From: Apoda limacodes
Lineage: Eukaryota; Arthropoda; Insecta; Lepidoptera; Limacodidae
Reading direction: 5' to 3'
Assembly: GCA_946406115.1 (NCBI GenBank)
Contig: OX291553.1
Coordinates: 2,671,001-2,735,000, forward strand
DNA: 64,000 nt
The first letter of the stretch is position 1. Every line of letters starts with the position of its first letter. The position numbers were made by a program, and so were the translations under genes. Positions 46,201-58,200 of this stretch are shown one piece after another. Below the pieces are notes generated by a model that was not told the DNA's origin, did not search any database, and saw only the letters and a list, made by a program, of their open reading frames with translations.

Positions 46201-49200
46201 TTTTCTGAAGGTATAACATGTCAAGTCATATCAAGCGTGAACCGACACGTCTCCAGGTTGTTTTTGTAAAGCGTGAGTGGACACACCCCTAAAACCTTGA
46301 GATACACCCTCGGGGGACTAGTTTTTGGAATGTCACCACCAACATCATTGTAATTAAATAGGAATAACTTTATTATGAACGGGGAAAAACATGATAACCC
46401 ATTACGATAATGATGTAATTACATAACAAAACTAGAGACAAGTTATACACAGGAGCCACTGTGACGTCACGCAGTAGTTTTGGTCAAGCGTGAGTCGACA
46501 TAGCCCCAGACACAGGGGTTGGTTGCGTGAGTCGACAAAGCCCCAGACACAGGGGTGGTTTTGAGAGTGGTCAAGCGCGAGTCGTGCGGGGCAGAAAAGT
46601 TTTTAGGTGAGGGGTTGGGGTTGGAGGGTAGTGAGCCAGAACCAACGATGTTTTGAGAGTGGTCAAGCGCGAGTCGTACAAAGCAGAAAAATTGGTGAGC
46701 TTTTTTAGGCGAGGGGTTGAGGTTGGGGGGAAGTGCGCCAGAACCAACGAATCCCCTCTACTTCTAAATTTTTAATTTTTGGCTTGATTTGAGCTGGGCG
46801 ATGATGGCGATGAATGAAAAATTTTCTATGCTCTTTCATGCTCTTAGGAGTAGAATTTTGGAAAAACCCTTAAATACACAAATGTATTTTTTTGGTTGGT
46901 TTTGGTTCACGCCATAATTTCAATTTTTTTTTGTACGATGCCTACAATACAAAATCAACCCTTGCTTCAAATCCCAAATTTCTATCCTTAGCAATTTAGT
47001 TTTATGTTTCAGTCCGTACCTACTATGTTTTTTTAGCACACAAACTTTGCCACCCCCTTTCTCCACTTTGTACAAGTCTCTTCTTCCCTTAAGGATTCAA
47101 TTAAAAAATCTCGAAAGACATGTTTGATAATTTGGGTTAGATATCATTAATACTGATTTTTTTAACATAAACATCAAATAATTACTATGTTTGTCATCTT
47201 ATTAGGGGTTAAAGTTTTAATGTCCACGAAATACACTAAGTTTCATTAATTGAGTTTAATAACATGTACACCTTGCTTTAAATAGACTTCACGATAAAAA
47301 TATAATTTCACACACGAAATTTGCTACACCATTTCTCTCTATGGCGGTTGAATTTTTAGAAACCTCAAAACACATCGTCTATTAATCAAGTAAATCGACG
47401 ATACAAACATACAACAAAAAATCTTCGTATTTTATTTTTATTTGATGTGATGAAAAGCATTAATATTGAGATACAATTAAATTCGACCACAAAAATATTG
47501 TTTACATCACAAACTGTGTCATCCCCTTTCTTCCGTTAAGGGTTCAATTTTGGAAAAGACCGAACTACGTTAATCTTAATTGTGTTTCAGAGCATTAGTA
47601 TAAAGCTAAAAGACAATTTATCTAAAAGTTATTATTTTCTGTACAAATTTTGCCACCCTTTCACGCTTCACCTTCTTAAGCGTTTAATTTTTTAAAACGA
47701 TAGAAATTGTTTTAAAAATTGTGTAAGAGAGCATCAATACCAAGTCCCAAATAAATGTTTTTTCTCACACAAACAAAAAAAGGGTTTATATTTGTTACAA
47801 AGACTTTTAATTATGTTAGAGAATATTAATACTAAAGTTTGACTACAAACATGGTATTTCTCTTTAAAAAAAAACTTTGTCAGCCCCTCTTCCCGTTATC
47901 GGTTAAATACTTTGTCAGCCCCTCTTCCCGTTATCGGTTAAATACTTTGTCAGCCCCTCTTCCCGTTATCGGTTAAATACTTTGTCAGCCCCTCTTCCCG
48001 TTATCGGTTAAATACTTTGTCAGCCCCTCTTCCCGTTATCGGTTAAATACTTTGTCAGCCCCTCTTCCCGTTATCGGTTAAATACTTTGTCAGCCCCTCT
48101 TACCGTTATCGGTTAAATACTTTGTCAGCCCCTCTTCCCGTTATCGGTTAAATACTTTTTCAGCCCCTCTTCCCGTTATGGGTTAAATTTTTTAAAACTC
48201 CAAAAGATCATCATTACCAAAACGTGAAACCTGTTATTTTAAATATTCAACCAAAAGGTTTAAATATCGATAGATTTAACTTTAAAAAATATGGATTTTA
48301 ATAAAATCTCAAACCAATAACAAAAAAAGTCCAATAAAACCAAAAATCATAGAACTGTATCACCTTCTAGGGTATGCTTTATAAAAAATTGGGTAACAAG
48401 TCATTCTTTTTTTTTAGCAAATCGAACGAAATCATATTTCGTATAACAATTTTTTTGGTTTTATTTATAAAACCAACTGAATTCCTTCACAAAGTTTTAT
48501 TCTTTTCAGAATGACAAATTGTCATGAAAACTTTCAACCGCCTGAATGAATTTCTAAAAACCCCTTCTTAAACTATGCCTCCAGTATAAAAACAAACTTG
48601 TATAATACAATTTTTGTCGACCCCTTTCTTCCCCTTATTCAGCCCGAATATAAAAATTAAATGTGTGTTCTGTTAACTGCACTGAAGAGCATTCATACCT
48701 AGTTTCAAGTTAATTTGCTAATAACTATATTATTTTTTATACATATTTTGCCACGTTTTTCACCAAATTAGGGGTTGAAATTCGAAAAATGGTAAAACAC
48801 GTCATCCTTTATTTGCTACCTAATATAACATAATTTTTTATGGCTTATTTAAAAAAATAACTGAATTCCCATACAAAGTTTCATGAGCTATTTTACCCCC
48901 TGTGTGATGTTTTTTCAAAAATAGTGCAATGTATCATTTTTGATTCGTAGTCAAAAGGCTGAATACCATTTTTTTTGGATTTAACTCAAAAACTGACAGA
49001 TTTTCATACAAACTGCCAACCCCTACTTTACCCTCTTAGGAGTCAAATTTTGCTAAATCCGTTTTTAAACGACCTATTCAATATATAACAAACTCATACT
49101 CCAAAATTCTTATTTCTTGCAGTTTGGGCTGGGCGGTAAGTCAGTCAGAACATTGCCTTTTATATATATAGATTTTTTTGGGTTTGAATGGTCATAGTAT

Positions 49201-52200
49201 TCTTAAGTCAATAGACAAATCTCTGAATCTGTGGTAAAATGTTAGGTTTGTGATCAAAATTTCGGAGCTACACTAAGTAGGGATAACCAAACCAAGGAAG
49301 TTAACAACAACATAATATATAGTATTATGTAGTTGTTTACTGAATACTACACTACTGTATATCAAGAGTATGGAGTCAGTATAAACTTATAGTTCGTGCA
49401 TATCTGCTTCCGTTTTGTACTGGCTGGAAACATCTTCACAAATCTATTGCGCAAAACGACAGGTGACTTGCGCTCGGCAAACACCTGGCAAAGCAACCTA
49501 CGTTTTGAATTATTAATAATGTTTTTACCGTTATGTAGGACCCATATTTGTATTATTTTCTTAATTTAATAACTCTTATTTTTGATTTAACTTTGATTTA
49601 TGTTATTTTAATTTATTCATCAGTGAAGAACAAATATATTTAGCAGAAAAGTTAGACGATATTGGAATTATCTGCAAAGCCAGTAAGGCAACAACGTCGC
49701 GTAAGTTTGCGAACGCTTCCGTCGTCAAACACATCGTTGAGGTAATTTTTATCTTAATGTCATCTTTTAATTATCTGTAAGCTTACTTAGATTCTCGGCT
49801 TGACTTAGGCAACTTCTAATTATTCCTATAGCTTACAATCCGTTGTAGTTTGCCTTCCCTTTACCCTAAATGTATTACTCACTTATCAACTGGGTTTTCT
49901 ATCTGCTTTAGCCTATATGATAATTATCTGTAACTAATAACTGTATTTTAAGCTGAAAAACCTCATTTTTTTATTATTACATTAGTTACATGAAATTTAA
50001 CATGGATGATTTCAGGTGTCTCCAACATCGTCGGATATCTTTCATTGGTGTGTGTGGCACAGCGAATTCATAGACTGTGACAAAGTCTTCAAAAGAGTTC
50101 TAACTAGCGAAGGAGTTTGTTACAATTTTAATGCGCTTGCGGCAAACGAAATATTTCGTAAAGGAAAGTTAGTATTGCCATAGTTTTCTGATGAAGCATA
50201 TTTCATAGCACTTGGTACCTAGATATTTTTGTAACCTTTGAAATGTCATACTGATTTTCGTTCATTTATTTCCACACACAATGTTCTGAAGAAAAACATT
50301 ATTGAAACAAACTTATACATTTATACATAATATATAAATCAAAGTCTGATTTTAAAAAGCGGGTGATCCCACTGAAAACTTATTTAGTGTATATTTAATT
50401 TTTCTAAAACTCACATCTCGTACGTACTAGAAATAACAAACAACATTCTAAAAATAGCTCATGGCTTTTTTAAGTTCAAGCACATTTTTAAAACCTATTT
50501 TTCACAAAAATATAAACCGACTTCAAATGCACTAAAAAGTAAAAAATAAGCCCTTAAAACAGTCTTGCTGACAGTACTCAATTACATGTTTAGTCCATTG
50601 AAATGTTACATGAGCTTTGCATTTGTTAGACGACGCAATTTTATTTTTAGGACATGTGTGGGGGGGGTCAATAGAAGCTTATCCTCAAGTTTGAGGGATC
50701 GCCACCCTTGTCATCCGGCCACCATCGATATCTCGGAAACTATGCGTCTTACAAAAAATTCATTGAGACATAATTTGTAGCAAATTGTTTTGCCTACAAA
50801 TATATTTATACAACTTTTTGCCCTAAATTAAAAATTAAAGAAGTTATAAACAAAAAAGAGAAATTTAAAAAAAAAAAACTTTTTTGCTCTATAGTTTTTT
50901 TTTATACATTTTACAAAAAAATTACCTCAGACCAATCTTGTAGATAATCTTTTGAGGAAATTTTTTCTGTGTAATTTTTGTTAATTTCATTGATTTAAAA
51001 CGCTGTTACAGCTTAGATGACCGGGTGCTCATGAGAATCCGGTCAAAACGAAATGTTTAACTTATTTTTGATTTTTTTTATTGTAAATATATCCTTAAAA
51101 TTTTTTGGTTAAATTCGTAAAACTTTACTTTTTCATTCATAACTATTTTCCCCGCCACCTATGAGATAGAGTCTGTAGGCTCGTTTTTTTTTTACGTGAC
51201 ATCCTGAATTAGCTGGTGGTACCGCGCTATTCCTGTGTGAGAAAGTCGATCCATCTTTGCTCACTCTTGTTGGCGAACGTTTTTTCATAGCTTTATACGG
51301 CTGTAACAAAGACGACTCACAAGACGGCTTGCGATACAAACGATTTGCCGAGACAGTGACTAAAAATTCATTTAATTTATCATCGCTGTCTCCAAAACAA
51401 GATGCAGCTCGTTTTCACAGTCTCCGAGTATATCACTAGGTCCAGTCGTGGCTCGGAAGATATCAAAATCCTGAAGATGCAAAGAAAACTGTGGAAGCAT
51501 GTGGCCTGAAATGCTCTACAGTATGCCTATTGTGGCAAAAATGTCAAAGTTAATGGAAGAAAAAGAATTCGAAGACTCCAATTTTAACTCCTGTCATTCC
51601 TAGAACTTTCACATTTGACGTTGATTTAGAGATTCTGAGCCATCTGACCATCGAAGAAAAGTATATTAGAATAGCTAGCTAATAAGTGATTGGAAATATT
51701 ATGATATCGAGGATTACCTAATAAGTAAGATGTCCGAGGAGTAGGCCTACTGGGAATACGACGTAAAAAAAACACGCCTACAGACTCTACCTCATAGGTG
51801 GCGGGGAAAAGAGTTAGGAATGAATAAGTAAAGTTGTACGATTGTAACAAAAAATTTTGAAGAATATATTTACTTAAAAAAAAAACAAAAATAATTTAAA
51901 CATTTCGTTTTGACCGGATTCTCATGAGCATTGACGAACCCGGTCATCTTTGGAGCGCTGTAACAGCGTTTGAAATCAATGAAATTAAAGAAAATACAGA
52001 GAAAAATTTTCCTCAAATGATCATCTACAAGATTGGTTTGTAAAATGTATAAAAAAAAAGTTATAGAGCAAAAAAAGCAAATTTTTATAAAAATTTTCTC
52101 ACTTTATCTTTACAACTTCTTCAATTTTTTATTTAGGGCTAAAAGTTAGTAAACATATTTGTAGGCAAAACAATTTGCTACAAATTATGTATTTACGAAT

Positions 52201-55200
52201 TTTTTATAAGACGCACGGTTTCCGAGATATCGCGAAAAAAGTGTTTTCACCCCTTTTTCCAAGATGGTGGCCGAATGAAAAGGTGGGTGGGTGAAAAATC
52301 CCTGAAACTTGAGGTTAAGCTTCCATTGACCCCCCACACATGTCCCAAAAATAAAATTGCGTCCTCTAACAAATGCAATATTCGGTCCTTAAATTGTAAC
52401 ATTTCAATGGACTAGTTCTATTCCCCTTAAAATCAATTGCTAAAAATAAAAAAAGTAAAGGATTTGTTGTCATTCGACATTAAGGCAAATAAACTGTAGC
52501 TAAATAAATGTTCTGTCAGCTGTGTAGCTGTGTCTGTGTAGCTGTGTCTGTGTAGCTGTGTCTGTGTAGCTGTGTCTGTGTAGCTGTGTCTGTGTAGCTG
52601 TGTCTGTGTAGCTGAATTTGCTGTCAATAAATCTGCTTTAGGAGCTTATTTTTTACTTTTAGTGAACCTGAAGTCGGTTTTGGTTTTTGTTAAAAATTGT
52701 TTGTTTTTAATTTTTGGTTGCCCTACAAATTTAATTTTCCATTTAGTCCTTAAAGTCAATATTAAAGAAACTTCAAACTTTCTTCCATTTTACTTCGAAA
52801 CCATAATATATTAGTCAATCGGACGAATGATAACAAAGAAAGGATAGGAAACTGCAACGGTTCGGTTTTTACTATATCTATGGAATCCTAAAAACAAATG
52901 ATTGAAAATACATAAAGAAACTATAAGCGTTGAAATTACTTTTTAACATTTGTCTACGTAGGTACATCTACATACATACTGCTTAAGGATCGACGAACAG
53001 ACGAAAAACGACTGACGAAACTGTATAATGCCTAAAGTTTTTACCCAAAAATTGACAAATGGAAGAAAGGATGGACGTTAGACCAAGAACCGAGTCAAAA
53101 GGGCGAAGCTGGTATCTGGATGCACCGGCCCAGAGACGGCAGCAGTACCCCATTAGGGTACTTATATTTGACAAACAGATGGACGCATATATATGACGAA
53201 GCAATAGATTAACTACATAACATTCGGTGTTAACTATGGAACCCTAATAATTAAAACGTCAAAATCAGTTTTTTATTGCAATATCAAATGCATAAAATGT
53301 CAAAATGGTCATCTAATTTGCTAGGTCTACCGTGCACATCAGTGAAATGCTGTGCGTTTTGTTATTCAAAATAGATTTTTTTGTGTTTATAATAGACAAA
53401 CCCTGTGGAACTAACATTCAAAAAAATTATAATAATCGAATTTCAAAAAGATACATTTCTTGGAAATCCTCTATTTTAAAAACGCGTCTTTACTCTGTTA
53501 AGCCTCACAGTCAAAAGACCGCGAAGAAGAATGTCGAGTTGAAAAGTAGAGAGCGCGTCATATAACTTTGCGCGTATTAAAATGTGGAGCGATATTTCTA
53601 TTACATGTTGTTTAGTTAATATCATTCACAGTAGTACCTCACCCCACGCAAAAATTCATATGGCCAGTCTAAACATAGATACTGGGAGAAGCTCGTCTAA
53701 ATTCTTCTCACCTAATTCTGCTTTTCGTTGAACCAATCATTGCTAAATTATAATAGGACTAACCTGCGGAGTAATCCTTCCCAATACGTAAAAATTTTCC
53801 AAATCTATTTCTAAATGACGGAGTTGTGAGGTAATAAACATAGAAAAAAAACATAAAACCTAATAGAGAACCTTTTTGAAATCGGTTAAAAATTACAAAG
53901 AATAAATTAAAATATCCAGTGTGTCCAGTACCCTGCGAACAACCAATGATGAAAGATACTATTTCAATAAAAGGTATATACCTACTATACAGTACTGTAC
54001 TATGCACGTCCCAAGTTGCAACTACCCAAATACATAAAATCCATCTAACCACAGCAAGACGCAGGAATAAAAGGAATAAATCTCCAATCTTTTTTGAACC
54101 CTGATAAGATAACAATATTTTGTCTGTGAAGAAAATATTAGAGTTCATAACGTCTTTAGTGAAGTTAGTAATTGCTAATTATTTTAGAAATATAGTTAAA
54201 CGCTATTTTCAATACATGGCAATAGAATAAGAAAACCACAAAACAGTTAAGGAAGGTCTTTTTAACCGTTCTGTGAAGAAAACCGTCAAACCTACTAGCG
54301 CTGCTTGAGATGGGTTTTTCAGGTTACACACACTAATACCATAAGTGTTTTATGAATACATTTAGGTTCTGAAAGGAAAAATACCGTTATTACCTTAGAG
54401 CATCTACAACGTGTTCATCCGAACGCTGATTTTCAAATGAATAAAATTAATGACGGAAAATATTGTACTACTTTTAACTTAATCTCAGTATGATTAAAAC
54501 CGTGCAGTAAGTCATTGTGTACCACCCCTCAAGCTGAAGTTTTATTCAGCAGTTTATCATTATTTTACAGGATACAAGACGATTACATTTATTTAAACTC
54601 AACAAGACCAAGTAGGGGTTGGACTTCTGATGGATATGTTAGCGATAATTCTTCAACGTATCCTAGACGTGGCAGGGTGAGGAAAGGTGTTATTTAATAT
54701 GAATAAAGACATTAGAACAAAGCGATAAATTAACAACAGTCCATTTTTAATTCAGGAAAATGGCGCATCTCCAGATATGGAAATAACACTACAGGAGCTA
54801 AAATCAGATCACGACGACATGTGCAACAGTTTGAGCTCAGGATATAAAGTAACATTTGGTTCTTTATTTTCTATTTTATAGGTAGTTTGTGTTTTTGTTG
54901 TAAATGGCGTCGTCTCTTTAATCGTCACAGTTATAAGGTACATTATTATGAAATAGTTAAATACCTTAGTGTTTTGAAAATGTGTTATAGCAATGGTTTT
55001 GTTAGCTTATGTTATCTATGTTATTGTTGCTACATTATTATAGTATAATTGTATTTGCACACTTTTATTGTTTCAAATTGTAATTATTAGCAACTAACTA
55101 GCGTTCTGACAATTTTTCTAAGCGTCATTGGGCTCAGTACTTTATAAAAAGTTCTGACACGTACATTATGCACGTTGTACAATGTACATTGATAAGGTGC

Positions 55201-58200
55201 CTTAGATCTCAAAAACTAGAAGAGATAGAGCAAGACAAAACACATCGCCTTAAAGTTACATGGAAGGGGAGGGTCCCGGTGTCTAAAATCGGTCTGTCAA
55301 GATTTCCAAATTCGCTAAATGACTTCTAACTTCGGAAGTCTGGGTCAGATCAATTCTAAAAAAACTAAACGATAAATAAGGCTTACTCTTACCCGCACAC
55401 ACCATGTATTACAAAATATTAAATTATTTATAGCTATTATTAATTGCAGACACGAAAAAAATGCCACGACTTATTTTGTAGAAAAAGGCTTCGAAGTTTA
55501 CATTGCTTGTTTGGGAGCTATCACTAGCGCTCACATTGCTCGTTTGGGACCTTTCACTATCGGAAATCCTTAAATTGGACTAGGAATGAAGACAGACTTT
55601 ACGTAAGACTAGAAGGCATCAAATTGAAATATAAATGTAATTCAAGTTACAACCTGTTTTAGAACGTTTTGTATTGTTTCTAGAATTTGTACTTAATTGA
55701 GTTTATAAAAGTATTTCTGCTAAAAGTGGCTGCTACAGGTACTAGCTGCCTCGGCTAACAAAAAATCGCTCGTTACAAACGTCACCACAAACACACTAAT
55801 CCATAGAATACCTCGAAGCCAGGACCGTTCGAACGCCTACGCTATGTCTAGGCTAAATGACGATACTTCCCACTGACTCTCAATGGCTAGTGCACATTCC
55901 TATTCCTGGTGTGTGAGATAGAGAGTGAAGACGAAAATTGTTTAGTGTCAAATTAGCTCTGCCCCACACAGGGCATTGCAGTTTCAACAGGAAAAACATT
56001 AATAGCCGGTGATGATACCTTTGATACTTCAGAGAAAATGCTCTAACCACTACACTAACAGGTCGACTTCGCAGTGTTAGGATATTTCATAATATTATAT
56101 TTCTGAATCCAGATATTCCTTCAACACCCCGGCGACTACCCACATGACTCGCTATACTACTACGCTGCACTCCCAGACCAAGTCTCGTCACTCGCTCTCA
56201 AATTCAGTATGTTATCGACTTCAGACAGTTTAAAAGACTACGTTCCAGAAGTGTAAGTACAGAGTTTAGTTATAAAATACTAGCTAAGCCCAGCCACGTT
56301 TTGGGAGGGCTTACTCGCGAAACACCAGCTACCTTGGGAACTGCAGAATAACAAAAATATATATAAAACACTCTATTCAAATGCAACACTCTGTAAATAT
56401 TTCAAGTTAATTGATTGTTGTCGGGGGATCTATAAGTAAATGTTCCACGACTGTTTCTTTTCTTGTATGTACATAGATCCCCCGACTGCAAAAAAAAAAT
56501 CGATTATCTCTTTTCCTTTCGGTCATAGTAGGCTGTTTTTAATTATTTTTCATTATTTCTGTGTATGTATGTAAAATATTTAATTGACAAACTAAACTTG
56601 TTCGATCATAACATGTGTTTGTTTGTTGTTGTCAGACGTCAATGTTACTTCCCGACGGAGAGACCGCTTCGGTACTTCCGCAGCTACTCCGCCAACCACT
56701 GTATCTTAGAGTGTCAGTCCAACTACACCTTTAGCCAATGTGGATGCGTTTGGTTCGATATGCCACGTAAGAGAAGAATCAAGAGATTTCTGATTAATCC
56801 TTCATCATTATTCATAATAAAGAATAAATATGTGATAAGACTTAGAGTCGGTGGTGGCCTAGGGGTTTCAATTTTTCCTTGCGTCCTCCTAAGGCACAGA
56901 GGATTCGAGCCCGGCATGTACCAATGAATCTTTTTCTTAATTTCTCAAGTACAATAATTATTTACTCCACTGATTTAAAGGAATATAAATTTTGTTTCGA
57001 TTTTATGTAAGACTGAAAAATAAGATACATATTAAATAAAATAAGTTTGTTCACAAAATTGAATATATTGGTTCATTTGATGCTTAATATTTACATATGA
57101 TGCGTTACAATAAGTAACGGGGCCATAACGTAGACGGCTAAAGTTTATTCAAAAGGAATCAACGAAACAACTGTTTGCGTAATATATGTATGTGTTTATT
57201 TCCCGCCCTTATCTGCTCACTAAACAGACACAAGCTATTTTTGAGAATGCGTGCATGGACATTGGTATATTGGTGCCTACCGTGCCTTTTTTTCCTAATG
57301 CATGTAACTATTTTGGCTGTAGTGTAGTTTGTATTTGCCCAGTTATTTATTTATTTTCATGATCAATTTGATGCAGCTATCTGTTTTATATTTAGAATAT
57401 TTTAAAAAAGTTAGAATTTGTGACTCACTCGTCCCTTACCATTTTATCAGCTATTTAGCTAACGAGCCCCTTTTCTGTACAAAACTTGTTTCCATTCTCT
57501 CATTTGTGTTTGAGTTGGCTTTTTATTTTACCTTGTATTGATATTTTTGCAGATTACGACAGTGATCACATTTGCACATATAGGAAGAGACAGTGCGTGA
57601 AGAACGCAAAAGGTCAGCGAATCTAAATTACTTTGATTATATAAATATTTTGCATTTGTTTTTAAAATCATCAAACTCAACTTAATTTCCGTATTTAGAC
57701 AAGCTAGCAGTGAGAGGCTTCAACTCGGGGAAGTGCCGGTGTCTGCCGGTGTGTGACAGCATTCAGTATGACGCTGAAATACTTAAAACTAACTTTAACC
57801 TTAAAAGTTATATGAAAACTTTTAAGAAACAACTTGAATTAAAATGGACACCTCAATATCACAAGTAAGTTAACGAATGTAAAAAGACTTATAACATATA
57901 AAATATTATTATATATATAATCTGAATCTCAGAAACGGCTCCATCGATTTTCATGAAATTTAGTATGTAGAGGTTTTCGGGGTCGATAAATTGATCTAGC
58001 TATGTTTCATTTTTAGAAAACGTCGTATTATCCGTGTTTATAAGGCAGTGGTAAACTGAAAAGTATGACTCTTCCTGACATCTATTGGCGAGTAGTAATA
58101 AGTAACACTTAAGCTATTAGACAGCAGGTGGCGTTATTAAGCAACACTTAAGCTATTTGACAACAGGTGGCGTTATTAAGCAACAATTAAGCTTTTTGAC

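Larger units (their letters stand above)
41598..46761. mobile_element. Polinton/Maverick relic, 5.2 kb, in ppk intron 3
   Basis: Long inverted repeats (550 and 442 bp) bound the element. The termini read gtAGAGGGG...CCCCTCTac, which fits the AG...CT ends of Polintons. Inside, the minus strand encodes dispersed, frameshifted pieces of a protein-primed family B DNA polymerase (see the separate entries). A complete Polinton is about 15-20 kb and carries integrase, ATPase, protease and capsid genes. I see none of these here, so most of the interior is deleted. 'ttctaa' occurs directly after the right end (46762) and 12 bp before the left end (41580), a possible remnant of the expected 6-bp target duplication. 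Confidence 0.85.
50591..52414. mobile_element. Long-inverted-repeat DNA element in ppk intron 5
   Basis: The two arms, 50591-51198 and about 51765-52414, are inverted copies of roughly 610-650 bp at about 85-90% identity by eye. The ends read 'tagtccattgaaatgttac' and its complement. The central 560 bp holds a decayed protein frame (next entry). It resembles a foldback-type or long-TIR DNA transposon. The age of the arms and stops in the centre show it is inactive. Confidence 0.8.

Noticed and set aside
56565..56927. 120-codon frame containing the Cys-rich ppk block as a stand-alone gene
   Set aside because: Only the part 56636-56766 is coding; the rest is intron on both sides, with a clear acceptor and donor.
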